From Flavobacterium supellecticarium (GTDB lineage Bacteria; Bacteroidota; Bacteroidia; Flavobacteriales; Flavobacteriaceae): DNA of 64,000 nt. The stretch spans positions 962,606 to 1,026,605 of the forward strand of contig NZ_SSNZ01000001.1 in assembly GCF_004801375.1 (NCBI RefSeq), read 5' to 3'. Position 1 is the first letter of the stretch. Each line of letters begins with the position of its first letter. This document shows positions 41,133 through 50,983 of this stretch, one piece after another. The notes under the pieces are model-generated. The model was not told the origin of the DNA. It did not search any database and saw only the letters and a program-made list of their open reading frames with translations. The position numbers were made by a program, and so were the translations under genes.

Positions 41133-43919
41133 ATGAAAACTGACATTACCACACTGGAGCCCAAAAAAAATATTATCATAAAAGGGGCACAATTACACAA
41201 TTTAAAGAATATCGATGTAGCGATCCCGCGGAACAAACTGGTTGTGATTACCGGTCTGTCCGGTTCCGGAAAATCAAGTCTGGCTTTCGACACCTTATAT
41301 GCCGAAGGACAACGCCGTTATGTAGAAAGTTTGTCTTCGTATGCCCGTCAGTTTTTAGGAAGGCTGGACAAACCCAAAGTGGAATACATCAAAGGAATTG
41401 CGCCAGCCATCGCTATCGAACAAAAAGTCAACACGACCAATGCCCGTTCGACAGTTGGCACATCGACCGAGATTTACGATTATTTAAAACTGCTTTATGC
41501 CCGGGTTGGAAAAACCATTTCTCCCGTATCCGGCAGAGAAGTTAAAAAAGATACCGTTACCGATGTGGTAAACGAAGTCAAAAAGCTCCCTTTGGATAGC
41601 AAATGGATGCTATTGGCTCCAATTCACCTGGAAAAAGGCCGTAAGCTGGAAGACAAATTAAAAGTTTTACTGCAACAGGGTTTTGCCCGTATTTTGGTGG
41701 ATACCGAAATGGTACGCCTCGATGAAATTGATCAACATAGTTTAGATCATAAGGATGTATTATTGATCATTGACAGAATCATTGTAAAAGACGACGAAGA
41801 ATTTTTCAATCGTCTTGCCGATGCTGCACAAACCGCATTTTACGAGGGTAAAGGTGAATGTTATTTACAGGAACTCAATACTGAAAAACGTATTGTTTTC
41901 AGTACTAATTTTGAGATGGACGGCATCACCTTTTTGGAGCCGAATGTCCATTTATTTAGCTTTAACAACCCGTATGGTGCCTGTCCGAAATGTGAAGGCT
42001 ACGGGAATGTAATTGGTATCGATGAAGAGCTCGTAATTCCAAACACCGCACTTTCGGTCTACGAAAACGCCATTTATCCGTGGCGTGGCGAAAGTATGGG
42101 CTGGTACCGTGATCAGTTGGTAAACAATGCTTATAAATTTGATTTCCCGATTCATAAACCGTTTTTCGAATTATCGGAAGAACAAAAAAGCCTGATCTGG
42201 AAAGGAAACCGTTTTTTTACCGGACTGGATGGCTTTTTTCAGGAACTGGAAGAAAAGAACTATAAAATTCAGAACCGGGTAATGCTATCCCGTTACCGTG
42301 GTAAAACAAAATGTAACGTTTGTAAAGGAAAACGTCTCCGACCGGAAGCCAATTACGTACACGTGGGAGGCAAAACCATATCCGATCTGGTTGATCTTCC
42401 GATTAAAAATCTGATTGGATTCTTTAAAGAGCTAACCTTGTCCGAATACGACGAAAAAGTAGCCAAACGATTGCTAATTGAAATCAATAACCGTTTGCGT
42501 TTTTTGGATGAAGTGGGCTTAAATTACCTGACGTTAAACCGAAATTCGGCTACCTTATCCGGAGGAGAATCACAACGTATCAACCTGGCCACATCATTGG
42601 GAAGTAGTCTTGTTGGATCGATGTATATTCTGGATGAACCAAGTATCGGTTTACACCCAAAAGATACCGAGCGCTTGATCAAGGTACTGGAAGACCTTCG
42701 CAATCTGGGTAATACTGTAATCGTAGTAGAGCATGATGAAGACATCATGAAAGCAGCCGACATGATTATCGACATCGGACCGGAAGCCGGAACCTATGGT
42801 GGTCATCTGGTGGCACAGGGGACGTATGATGAAATCCTGAAAGCCGATTCGCTTACGGCACAATATCTCAACGGAAGTATGGAAATCGCAGTTCCTAAAA
42901 AAAGACGCAAATTCAAAAATCATATCGATGTTATCGGAGCGCGTGAAAACAACCTTAAAAACATCGATGTCACCTTCCCATTGGAATGCCTTACGGTAAT
43001 CACCGGAGTTTCCGGAAGTGGCAAAAGTACACTGGTCAAAAAGATACTTTTCCCGGCCTTGCAAAAACAACTGGAAGGCGTGGGCGAAAAAGCCGGTCAG
43101 TTTAGCGAATTAAAAGGTAGTTATTCGCATATCAAACATATCGAATATGTAGATCAGAATCCTATTGGTCGGAGTTCCCGTTCCAATCCGGTTACCTATA
43201 TCAAGGCGTATGACGATATCCGGGATTTGTTTTCCAAACAAGCGGTTTCGAAAATGCGCGCGTATCAACCCAAACATTTTTCGTTTAACGTAGATGGTGG
43301 ACGCTGTGAAACCTGTAAAGGAGAAGGTTCTGTGACGATTGAAATGCAGTTTATGGCCGATGTCCATTTGGAATGTGAAACCTGTAATGGAAAACGCTTT
43401 AAAAAAGAAATACTCGAAGTAAACTTTGAAAACAAAAATATCGACGATGTGTTAACGATGACTATCGACGATGCGATTGCTTTTTTTAATGAGCATAAAC
43501 AAACCAAAATTACACAAAAGCTGCAACCCTTACAGGATGTAGGATTAGGATATGTACAATTGGGTCAGTCGTCTTCTACCCTTTCCGGTGGAGAAGCACA
43601 ACGGATCAAACTGGCTTCGTTTCTGGTTAAAGGGGTTACCAAAGAAAAGGCATTATTCGTATTTGACGAACCAACAACCGGTTTGCATTTCCACGATATC
43701 AAAAAACTATTGGCTTCTTTTGATGCCCTACTCGATAAAGGTCATTCCATTATTGTAATTGAACACAATCTGGATCTGATCAAATGTGCCGATTATATTA
43801 TCGACATTGGTCCCGAAGGTGGTGAAAATGGCGGAAAACTGATCGCTTTCGGTACGCCGGAAGAAGTTGCCAAAAACAAAAACTCCGAAACCGGTAAGTA
43901 TCTAAAAGAGAAATTGTAA
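41133..43919 (+). CDS. uvrA: Excinuclease ABC subunit A
   Basis: 928 residues from the ATG at 41133; a TTG nine bases earlier is in frame but falls at the -7 box. Two ABC modules are visible, each with a Walker A ([16 protein letters not shown] and [15 protein letters not shown]), a signature ([12 protein letters not shown] and [13 protein letters not shown]) and Walker B regions ([13 protein letters not shown] and [12 protein letters not shown]). Zinc-finger pairs are CPKCEGYG / CNVCKGKR and CETCKGEG / CETCNGKR. It recognises DNA damage in nucleotide-excision repair with UvrB and UvrC. The gene is monocistronic, ends at a strong terminator, and is of normal family length. Confidence 0.97.
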   Translation: MKTDITTLEPKKNIIIKGAQLHNLKNIDVAIPRNKLVVITGLSGSGKSSLAFDTLYAEGQRRYVESLSSYARQFLGRLDKPKVEYIKGIAPAIAIEQKVNTTNARSTVGTSTEIYDYLKLLYARVGKTISPVSGREVKKDTVTDVVNEVKKLPLDSKWMLLAPIHLEKGRKLEDKLKVLLQQGFARILVDTEMVRLDEIDQHSLDHKDVLLIIDRIIVKDDEEFFNRLADAAQTAFYEGKGECYLQELNTEKRIVFSTNFEMDGITFLEPNVHLFSFNNPYGACPKCEGYGNVIGIDEELVIPNTALSVYENAIYPWRGESMGWYRDQLVNNAYKFDFPIHKPFFELSEEQKSLIWKGNRFFTGLDGFFQELEEKNYKIQNRVMLSRYRGKTKCNVCKGKRLRPEANYVHVGGKTISDLVDLPIKNLIGFFKELTLSEYDEKVAKRLLIEINNRLRFLDEVGLNYLTLNRNSATLSGGESQRINLATSLGSSLVGSMYILDEPSIGLHPKDTERLIKVLEDLRNLGNTVIVVEHDEDIMKAADMIIDIGPEAGTYGGHLVAQGTYDEILKADSLTAQYLNGSMEIAVPKKRRKFKNHIDVIGARENNLKNIDVTFPLECLTVITGVSGSGKSTLVKKILFPALQKQLEGVGEKAGQFSELKGSYSHIKHIEYVDQNPIGRSSRSNPVTYIKAYDDIRDLFSKQAVSKMRAYQPKHFSFNVDGGRCETCKGEGSVTIEMQFMADVHLECETCNGKRFKKEILEVNFENKNIDDVLTMTIDDAIAFFNEHKQTKITQKLQPLQDVGLGYVQLGQSSSTLSGGEAQRIKLASFLVKGVTKEKALFVFDEPTTGLHFHDIKKLLASFDALLDKGHSIIVIEHNLDLIKCADYIIDIGPEGGENGGKLIAFGTPEEVAKNKNSETGKYLKEKL

Positions 43920-43920
43920 C

Positions 43921-43960
43921 CATAAAAAAATCCCGTTTCAAATGAAACGGGATTTTTTTA
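43921..43960 (+). terminator. Terminator after uvrA
   Basis: ATCCCGTTTC pairs with GAAACGGGAT around AAAT, followed by T7. Confidence 0.9.
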
Positions 43961-43970
43961 TGGTAATAAG

Positions 43971-43985
43971 AAACCTGTCAGGTTT
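43971..43985. repeat. Short CCTGTCAGG palindrome
   Basis: AAACCTGTCAGGTTT is a 15-bp palindrome with a single central T. It shares its core with the two hairpin repeats at 56032-56175 and looks like a stem remnant of the same family. Confidence 0.55.
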
Positions 43986-44099
43986 AAATTAATTCCGATA
44001 AATTTAATTGCCAGACTTTTCAAAATTGTTTTAATTTGCAATCTTTCAAAAAAGAAAGTATTTTTTGACAAAAAAAACATTAAACCTAAAAAACAAATT

Positions 44100-44525
44100 A
44101 TGAATCGTTATTTTTTAACTTTTTTATTATGCCTTATCACCTCTTTGGGCTTTTCTCAAAAAATCAAACTGAAAAAGGAAAAAATCTTTTTGGATGACAA
44201 AGAATTTTTATCCTGTGAGAAAGGTGGTGCTTTCGGTGCCGTTGCATATGAACTGTCCGAATTAAACACGAATAAGCGTATCATAATATTGGTACAGAAT
44301 GATGGTGGTACTCATATGGAAATAGCTGATGACTATACACAGATTAAATTCTTAACAAAAGGAGAACAAGCCGAAATTCGAGGCGGAAACATTTATAACG
44401 CGATCAAATTACTTTTAAAAAATGGCGTTTTAACTCCAGAAGGCACATTGGATGAAAGTCAAATCGATCTTTTTATAAAAAATTACGATGAGAAAATCTC
44501 TGAAAAAACCAGAATTATAAGATAA
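44100..44525 (+). CDS. Secreted protein of unknown function
   Basis: 141 residues with a signal peptide (1-19, ending GFSQ), so probably periplasmic or exported. The mature part begins with a Lys-rich strand (KIKLKKEKIFLDDKEFLSC) and holds a single Cys; GGAFGAVAYELSELNTNKRI and a helical C-terminus follow. I recognise no family. The gene lies between the uvrA terminator and a bidirectional terminator, so it is monocistronic. Confidence 0.65.
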   Translation: MNRYFLTFLLCLITSLGFSQKIKLKKEKIFLDDKEFLSCEKGGAFGAVAYELSELNTNKRIIILVQNDGGTHMEIADDYTQIKFLTKGEQAEIRGGNIYNAIKLLLKNGVLTPEGTLDESQIDLFIKNYDEKISEKTRIIR

Positions 44526-44526
44526 A

Positions 44527-44562
44527 AAAAATGGCCGATTAAAAATCGGCCATTTTTTTATT
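44527..44562. terminator. Bidirectional terminator
   Basis: ATGGCCGATT pairs with AATCGGCCAT around AAAA, with flanking A and T runs, between the convergent secreted-protein and M28-peptidase genes. Its end overlaps the peptidase stop codon. Confidence 0.88.
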
Positions 44563-45751
44563 CAATTACTATTTTTTTCGAAATACGATATTCTCCGGTT
44601 TCGAGTATTCCCATATAGATTCCTTTGCTTAGCTTACTGATATCAACCGATTCCAACAGTTTGGCATTAGTAACATTTTGTTGCAACACTTGTTTTCCGT
44701 TAAGATCCACCAAAGTAAAAACATACTCGTTTACTTCCAGTTTTCCTTTATTGATCGTTAGGTAATCTTTTACCGGATTCGGAAAAAAGCTCACATTAAA
44801 ATCTTTTTCAAAGGCATCGGTTCCTAAACTTGCTGTAGTAGTTGCTTTCGCAAAATGCAACGTAGCACCTGTAGCCGCTTTAGCCACCTTATACACATAA
44901 GCCGGATCCATATTCACCAACAAATCCTGAGTGGTATGCGCATGTGTGGTTTCATTGGTTTCGAAAAAACCGGTGATGATCTCGCCGTTCGACTGGAAAG
45001 GCATATAATCGGACGCATAGGCATACGACAATTTTGTCTGTAAAGGCGAATACAACTGTGTACATTTGATCAACTCATTAGTGATCGTATTCGAAGCCGC
45101 ATTATTAGCCGATGGATTTCCGGTATCTCTTTCGCAGGTAATCGTATTATTCAACATTCCGGCAACTCCTCCAACTTCATCGATATTGAATACCAATTTG
45201 ATACTCATTTTTGGCGTGGTTCCGTTCACAACGGTACTCACATAATTCTGACTTCCACGTAATCCGTCTTCTTCGCCACTGAAATTGATAAACTTAATCG
45301 AATATTCGGTTGGAATATTTTGCAACAGTCGGGCGATTTCCAGTATTGTTGATACACCACTACCGTTGTCGTTCGTTCCCGTTCCGGTAATCGTATCATA
45401 ATGGCCACAAACAATTACATAGGTATTCGGATAAACCGTTCCGATTTTTGTAACAATCAGGTTTTTACAGGTCGCCCCCGAATAGGTAAAAGTATCTTCC
45501 GTTAATTGGCTCGCCGTATAGCCGTAGCTCAGGTACTTGTTTTTGAGCCATTGCAACGTATTGGCCTGTGCCAAGGTTCCGCGGTACTTGACCCCAAGGT
45601 TTTCAAACTCCGTAAGATTCGTCAGAATTCCGGATTGAGAAACCTGATTGACAACATTGCCATAGGACTGTATATAGGTTTGGGCTTGGGTTGTATTCCC
45701 ATATACAGTTGCCAGCAATGAAATCATTAAACTTTTAGTTAAGTTTTTCAT
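44558..45751 (-). CDS. Secreted M28 aminopeptidase with T9SS signal, copy 1
   Basis: 397 residues with a signal peptide (1-23). The M28 (Zn-aminopeptidase) ligands are His117 and Asp119 (CGHYDT), Asp128 (TNDNGSG), Glu160 and Glu161 (FSGEEDG), Asp in FNIDEVGG, and His in THAHTTQD. The C-terminal 80 residues are a T9SS type A sorting domain (FNVSFFPNPVKDYLTI, FTLVDLNGKQVL, MGILETGEYRISKKIVI). Exported to the surface or medium, where it would release amino acids from peptides. It is a tandem paralogue of the gene at 45954-47144, and parts of the leader are also alike. Confidence 0.92.
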   Translation of the reverse strand: MKNLTKSLMISLLATVYGNTTQAQTYIQSYGNVVNQVSQSGILTNLTEFENLGVKYRGTLAQANTLQWLKNKYLSYGYTASQLTEDTFTYSGATCKNLIVTKIGTVYPNTYVIVCGHYDTITGTGTNDNGSGVSTILEIARLLQNIPTEYSIKFINFSGEEDGLRGSQNYVSTVVNGTTPKMSIKLVFNIDEVGGVAGMLNNTITCERDTGNPSANNAASNTITNELIKCTQLYSPLQTKLSYAYASDYMPFQSNGEIITGFFETNETTHAHTTQDLLVNMDPAYVYKVAKAATGATLHFAKATTTASLGTDAFEKDFNVSFFPNPVKDYLTINKGKLEVNEYVFTLVDLNGKQVLQQNVTNAKLLESVDISKLSKGIYMGILETGEYRISKKIVIE

Positions 45752-45907
45752 TTTTTTAGTTAGTTCTTCTTTTTTTAATGGGTTATTACCGGTAAACCGG
45801 TCAACGAAGATACTAATTTTTCAGACTAGCTGTATTTTGCATTAAAAATAGTAACTACTTTTTTCAAATCACTAAAAACGAAACTGTTATAAGCTTCAGA
45901 TAAAAGC

Positions 45908-45937
45908 AAACGATCCGACATAAGCCGGATCGTTTTT
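45908..45937 (-). terminator. Terminator after M28 copy 2
   Basis: AACGATCCG pairs with CGGATCGTT around a loop (ACATAAGC), 17 bp after the stop of the upstream minus-strand gene; T-rich on the minus strand. Confidence 0.75.
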
Positions 45938-45953
45938 ATCAGTTTTGTATTTT

Positions 45954-47144
45954 TTATTCAATCATAATCTTTTTTGTAATTTTATGCGTATCGGCTTCCA
46001 GAACAGCCATATAGATTCCTCTTTTCAGTGTTGAAATATCAACCGTTTCCAACAACTCCGCATTGGTAACGTGTTGGTTCAACACCCGATTTCCATGGAT
46101 ATCCACAATGGTAAAGGTATACGCATTGGCTGTTAGTTTTCCTTTATTAATCGTTAGACGATCTTTAACCGGATTCGGGAAAAAGCTCACATTAAAATCC
46201 TTAGTAGCATTTTCTGTTTCCGGAGTCGGAATAGTAGCTTTGGCAAAGTGAAGCGTCGCTCCAATAGCCGCTTTCGCCACATTATACACATATGTGGTAT
46301 CCAGATTAACCAATAAATCCTGGGTAGTATGGGCATGAGGAGAATAATAATGTTCGAAAAATCCGGTGATCACTTCTCCGTTTTCCTGAAATGGCATATA
46401 ATCCGATCCATATGCATACGACAATTCTGCTTTTAAAGGCGAATAAAGCTCCGTACAAGCCATTAATTCTCTTGTAACCACATCGGAAGCCACATTATTT
46501 GAAGTTGGTGCAAAAAGGTCGCGTTCGCAAACAATCTTATCGTTTACGATACCGGCAACACTTCCGATTTCGTCAATATTAAAGACCAACTTAATATCCA
46601 TCTTAGGCGTTGTTCCATTAACCACCGACGTCACATAATGCGTACTTCCTAATAATCCGTCTTCTTCCCCACTAAAATTGATAAATTTGATCGAATATTC
46701 CGTCGGGATATTTTGCAACAATCGGGCGATTTCAAGAATGGTAACTACACCACTACCGTTATCGTTGGTACCACTTCCAACTGCCGTATCATAGTGTCCG
46801 CAAACAATTACGTAGGTATTTGGATAAACCGTACCCATTTTAGTCACAATTAAATTTTTACACGTGGATCCCGAATAGCTAAAGGTATCTTCCGATAATT
46901 CACTCGTTGTATAGCCATAACTCAGGTATTTATTTTTAAGCCATTGTAAAGTATTTGCCTGATTTACGGTACCCCGGTATTTCAGACCGAAATTTTCAAA
47001 TTCCGTCAGATTCGTTATAATTCCGGATTGCGACGCCTGATTTGCAATGTCGGCGTACTCCTGTTTAAAGGTCTGCGCCTGGGTCGCCGTACCGCACACG
47101 GCCGCGACTAAAGAAAGCATCACGCTTTTAGTTAAGTTTTTCAT
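45954..47144 (-). CDS. Secreted M28 aminopeptidase with T9SS signal, copy 2
   Basis: 396 residues with a signal peptide (1-23). Same architecture and numbering as its neighbour at 44558-45751: CGHYDT (117-122), TNDNGSG, FSGEEDG, FNIDEIGS and HAHTTQD hold the zinc and catalytic residues. The T9SS sorting domain ends MAVLEADTHKITKKIMIE. Differences from copy 1 lie mostly at exposed positions and near the substrate pocket (for example HYDTAVGS versus HYDTITGT), so the specificity could differ. Each copy has its own terminator, and each leader has a candidate -7 box (CGAATATA on the plus strand at 47199-47206; CGAAGATA at 45805-45812), so the two are probably transcribed separately. Confidence 0.92.
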   Translation of the reverse strand: MKNLTKSVMLSLVAAVCGTATQAQTFKQEYADIANQASQSGIITNLTEFENFGLKYRGTVNQANTLQWLKNKYLSYGYTTSELSEDTFSYSGSTCKNLIVTKMGTVYPNTYVIVCGHYDTAVGSGTNDNGSGVVTILEIARLLQNIPTEYSIKFINFSGEEDGLLGSTHYVTSVVNGTTPKMDIKLVFNIDEIGSVAGIVNDKIVCERDLFAPTSNNVASDVVTRELMACTELYSPLKAELSYAYGSDYMPFQENGEVITGFFEHYYSPHAHTTQDLLVNLDTTYVYNVAKAAIGATLHFAKATIPTPETENATKDFNVSFFPNPVKDRLTINKGKLTANAYTFTIVDIHGNRVLNQHVTNAELLETVDISTLKRGIYMAVLEADTHKITKKIMIE

Positions 47145-47443
47145 TTTATTGGTAAAGATTTAGGTTTTTTAATAGGTTATTCTCGATATATCGGTTAACG
47201 AATATAGTAAATTTTAATTTCACATTTACGTGAATTTATTAAAAAACTTACAAAATATTTTTTTTTCATTTTTAACAGCAGTTGGAACACAAGCAATTAC
47301 AGGGATTTCTAAAAAAAGTCACATTTCCATTATTGTTTTGGCACGCAAATTGAATTTAGGTAAGCAACGGAATACTTCAACAACGATTCCGGTAAGTGGA
47401 TCCGAAAAACTATACGAGTAGGAAACTATTAAAATTAGGTATT

Positions 47444-48148
47444 ATGAAAAAAATTACACTTTTAGTAGCCAGTATCTTCCTGGTGGGAAGTATGGCTCAG
47501 GCATCTGAAAATCCCGTTTTTTCTGATGCAAAAACCAACGGTCCGCGTTATGGAATCGATTACAGAAATGCCGAACCGATTATGTTTATGGAACGTGGTA
47601 TTGCGTTTTACATCTTTCCGAATGGGGAATTCGATTTCAACACCCAACCGGAAACCAGCGGAACCGTAGTATACCGAAACGGAAGACGCGGTGTGATCAA
47701 TACCACTTATGGTACACCCGATCCACGTAATCCGCGTTATTACAATACGGCTGCAAACTATGGCATCCGTATCGAACATGACAACTTCGGACGCGTACGT
47801 CGCGTAGGTAACGTTTTTATCAACTACGACAGTGCGAACCGCGTAAAACGAGTAGGAACCGTTTATATGAGTTATAACAGCTTTGCTTTATCTCAGGTAG
47901 GTGGTTTGCGTATTTTCTATAACAGAAGAGGACAAATCGTAGACATCAGCGGATATGTAAACCGTGATTCTCAAGGATATGCCTATATTCCGGCTGGTAA
48001 CAATACGAACAACGGTTATTACCCGGAAGACGATTATAACACCGGCGGATCATGGCAAAACAATAACGATGATTACTATTATTACAGAGCCGACGGTACG
48101 AAAGCGAAAATGACCGATAGTGACATCAAAGAAATAAAAGACAAATAA
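47444..48148 (+). CDS. Secreted basic repeat-like protein of unknown function
   Basis: 234 residues from the ATG at 47444, which directly starts a signal peptide (1-20, ending AQA); an in-frame ATG at 47396 lacks one. The mature protein has short repeating beta elements, for example GRVRRVGNVFINYDSANRV, KRVGTVYMSYNSFALSQVGG and LRIFYNRRGQIVDISGYVN, with an Arg/Gly/Tyr bias. GIDYRNAEPIMFMERGIAFY and IFPNGEFDFNT open the domain. A Tyr/Asp/Asn-rich segment (about 200-220) precedes an acidic-basic tail. I see this as an uncharacterised Bacteroidota envelope family. Confidence 0.72.
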   Translation: MKKITLLVASIFLVGSMAQASENPVFSDAKTNGPRYGIDYRNAEPIMFMERGIAFYIFPNGEFDFNTQPETSGTVVYRNGRRGVINTTYGTPDPRNPRYYNTAANYGIRIEHDNFGRVRRVGNVFINYDSANRVKRVGTVYMSYNSFALSQVGGLRIFYNRRGQIVDISGYVNRDSQGYAYIPAGNNTNNGYYPEDDYNTGGSWQNNNDDYYYYRADGTKAKMTDSDIKEIKDK

Positions 48149-48190
48149 ATAAGACGATTTTATATTAAAATTTTGGTTGGTTAGTTTGAA

Positions 48191-48227
48191 GAAACCCGCG
48201 ACGCTTTTTTGGCCGAACGGGTTTTCT
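48191..48227. terminator. Possible bidirectional terminator
   Basis: AAACCCG pairs with CGGGTTT across a 19-nt loop that holds its own T run, between the convergent secreted-protein and flippase genes. Confidence 0.5.
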
Positions 48228-49699
48228 TATTTTCGTTTTAACCGAACCATCGTCAGGACTTTATCCAATACGAAATTAATATCATCGGAGATTTTAAAGA
48301 TATAATTCAGATACAAATACACCGCTGAAATCAATGTTGATTTTAACAGAATGCCGATCACCGCATGAAACGGAAAATCCCAGTAATAGAACGCAAAAAA
48401 GCATCCTAATGAGATGGCTAAGGAATACAATGTTTTTTTCGAAAACGGAAATAACTTCATCCGAACGACCACAAAAAGTAATTTTGCCAGACTATACAAG
48501 GTAATTGAAATCAGTGTGGCAATGGCCGCTCCTTCGATTCCCATCCGTGGAATAAAATACATATTCAGACTTACGGTAAGGAAAACCAACAGCAATCCTA
48601 AAAACAAAACGGCCCGGTAATATTTTGAATTAAAAATAATGGCATTGTTATTCCCCAAAAGAAGATCGAAATATTTCGACAATCCGATCACAAAAACCAC
48701 AAAAATCCCACCGCTATAATTGGCCGGCAAAAGCGTATACAATTCTTTTACATTGACCAAAATTCCCAAAAACACCAATCCGCCCACAACCTGTAAGGAG
48801 ATTGACGTCTTTTTATACAGATCGTTTAATTCGTCGTGCTTGTTTTCGGTCATCAATTTGGCTGTAATCGGATAGGTAATTTGGTGCATCGCCCGACTCG
48901 GAACGGAGATCACCGTCGCTATAAAAATCGCCACCGAATAATAGGCGATATTCTCAATCGCGATATATTGACCAATCATGTTTTTGTCGACGTCCAATAA
49001 CATATTTGCAATACTACCCGACAGGATAATAAACGACGAATACACTAATACGGCGCGGGTATTGTGTGGCAATTTAAACCGGAATACGATCGGTTTGACT
49101 TTAAAAGCATAAAACAGCATGAGCAACATGACCGCCAGGTAAATCAGCATCAGGAAATTTACAAAAGCCTCAGGTGTTATCCATTTAAAATAAACCAAAA
49201 ACAGGAAAACGGTAATAAAAATACGAAGTGCAATTTCTTTTATAAAACTTCCGAAAACCGATTGCATATGCACTTTCACCCAGGCATAAAAAATCTCGAA
49301 ATATCCCATACACAATCCGATAACCGGAATTTGCCAGACATATTCATAAATGATCGGATTTTTTCGGGATAAAAAGGAAGCTATAGCCGAATAGCCAAAA
49401 GTCCCGAATAGCATCATCGGAATGATCAGTAAAAAAGGAAGAAACAACACCAGTGTCAGAAATTCTTCTTTTTCTTTTTCCGTTTTATAATGGGTAAAAT
49501 ATTTGATCAGGGTGTTATGTACGCCAAAAGCCATCAAAGGCATAATGATATTGGCCGACGATAACAAATAGCCCGTTAATCCGTAATAGGTTTCACCCAG
49601 GAACTTCGGATACATAAACAACGTATTCGCCGCACCGATTGCAAAACCGATATAGGTAATAATGGTGTTTTTTATGGATTGATTAATAACAATTCCCAT
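48227..49699 (-). CDS. Polysaccharide flippase (Wzx / MATE-like), lipid-linked oligosaccharide exporter
   Basis: 490 residues with about 12-14 membrane segments and no signal peptide, fitting the MOP superfamily members that flip lipid-linked sugar units. The N-terminus (INQSIKNTIITYIGFAIGAANTLFMYPKFLG) is typical of the family. It follows a glycosyltransferase and a YfhO protein by 1 bp on the same strand, so it belongs to a surface-glycan operon 48227-53419. The glycan exported is unknown. Confidence 0.88.
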   Translation of the reverse strand: MGIVINQSIKNTIITYIGFAIGAANTLFMYPKFLGETYYGLTGYLLSSANIIMPLMAFGVHNTLIKYFTHYKTEKEKEEFLTLVLFLPFLLIIPMMLFGTFGYSAIASFLSRKNPIIYEYVWQIPVIGLCMGYFEIFYAWVKVHMQSVFGSFIKEIALRIFITVFLFLVYFKWITPEAFVNFLMLIYLAVMLLMLFYAFKVKPIVFRFKLPHNTRAVLVYSSFIILSGSIANMLLDVDKNMIGQYIAIENIAYYSVAIFIATVISVPSRAMHQITYPITAKLMTENKHDELNDLYKKTSISLQVVGGLVFLGILVNVKELYTLLPANYSGGIFVVFVIGLSKYFDLLLGNNNAIIFNSKYYRAVLFLGLLLVFLTVSLNMYFIPRMGIEGAAIATLISITLYSLAKLLFVVVRMKLFPFSKKTLYSLAISLGCFFAFYYWDFPFHAVIGILLKSTLISAVYLYLNYIFKISDDINFVLDKVLTMVRLKRK

Positions 49700-49700
49700 A

Positions 49701-50978
49701 CTATTTCAATAAATCGGCCAGTTGTTTGGTTAGATTCCTACGGCTGTATTGTTGTAAGCCTACCGGATATACTTTTAGGTTTTGCGCCAAATAAAGTCTG
49801 TAATACGACAATAACGTCTCTTTGACCAAATCTTTATTATCGTATAAGGCAAAAACACCCGTATTGGTTTGTTTTATGATTCCGGCAAAATCGGCATCTT
49901 CCGGGCCAATTGCCAGAATCGGTCGCTCGGAAACCATATATTCGAACAATTTGCCCGGGATAATACTTTTGGTTTCTTCCGAGTCGATTTCAACCAACAA
50001 TAAAACCTGCGAACTTCGTTGCTGTTGCACCGCTTCCTGATGGGAAACATAGCCGAGGTTATTCACATACGGCGAAAGTCGGAACTCCTCGATGGTTTCG
50101 AGTACTTCCTGACTGGTGGCACCGATTAACTTCAATTCAAAATGCTCCTTAAAACCCGGTTCCTCTTTGATTAGTTCGCTAAGCGCTTTCCATAAAATCC
50201 GCGGATTGCGTTCGGACAAAAACGAACCGATATGTGCCAATGAAAACTTCTCATCCAATGGAAGTCGGTTTACGTTTTCCACGTCATAACCATTTGTAAT
50301 CACATGAATCGGCTTGGATGTAATCGCCTCAAACTCCTTTTGCGTCGTACGACTTGTCACCAATAGAAAATCGGCTTCCTGCATCACCTTACGCTCCAGA
50401 TCTTTATGCTTTTGAGCGGCATAATCCGATAATTTCAAGGCTTTATGATACCCAATAGTCGTCCACGGATCGCGAAAATCGGCCACCCATCGAATGCCCG
50501 TTTTCTCTTTTAAATGCATCCCGATAAGATGCAAACTATGCGGTGGGCCGGTAGTAATAACCGTATCGATTCCGTTTTCTTTAATATACCGTTGTAAATA
50601 GGTTACCGAAGGTTTTACCCATAACACCCGTGCATCCGGAATAAACAAATTCCCTCTGGTCCATAACATCAGTCGTTCGAGGAAGGATTGTTTCCTTTTG
50701 TTCGGGATGATTCCGGAACTGATTTTTTTGGTTTTATTTTTAGAAAACACCGATGCCCAGGCATACGGTTCTGTAATTTTCTTTTGTAATACCGTTACCC
50801 CTTGCGGTACTTCATCCCGTAATTTAGTATCCTGTAACGGATAGGTTGGATTTTCAGGAATATACACGATCGGTTCCACGCCGAATTCCGGCAAGTACTT
50901 GACAAACTTCAGCCAACGCTGTACACCGGGTCCTCCGGCCGGAGGCCAATAATAGGTTACAATCAGTACTTTCTTCAT
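49701..50978 (-). CDS. Glycosyltransferase, GT4-type
   Basis: 425 residues from the ATG at 50978; a GTG at 50984 would start two codons earlier, overlapping the upstream stop codon. The N-terminal Rossmann domain starts KKVLIVTYYWPPAGGPGVQR, and the C-terminal nucleotide-sugar-binding domain carries SIIPGKLFEYMVSERPILAIG, the usual E-x7-E region. Cytoplasmic face of the inner membrane; transfers a sugar to a growing lipid-linked glycan. The neighbours (YfhO protein upstream, flippase downstream, 1 bp apart) support a role in surface polysaccharide assembly. Confidence 0.9.
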   Translation of the reverse strand: MKKVLIVTYYWPPAGGPGVQRWLKFVKYLPEFGVEPIVYIPENPTYPLQDTKLRDEVPQGVTVLQKKITEPYAWASVFSKNKTKKISSGIIPNKRKQSFLERLMLWTRGNLFIPDARVLWVKPSVTYLQRYIKENGIDTVITTGPPHSLHLIGMHLKEKTGIRWVADFRDPWTTIGYHKALKLSDYAAQKHKDLERKVMQEADFLLVTSRTTQKEFEAITSKPIHVITNGYDVENVNRLPLDEKFSLAHIGSFLSERNPRILWKALSELIKEEPGFKEHFELKLIGATSQEVLETIEEFRLSPYVNNLGYVSHQEAVQQQRSSQVLLLVEIDSEETKSIIPGKLFEYMVSERPILAIGPEDADFAGIIKQTNTGVFALYDNKDLVKETLLSYYRLYLAQNLKVYPVGLQQYSRRNLTKQLADLLK

Positions 50979-50983
50979 TATCA

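Noticed and set aside
47230..47421. Frame of 63 codons before the basic repeat-like protein
   Set aside because: Very Lys/Asn-rich with no domain, partly in the leader of the real gene at 47444.
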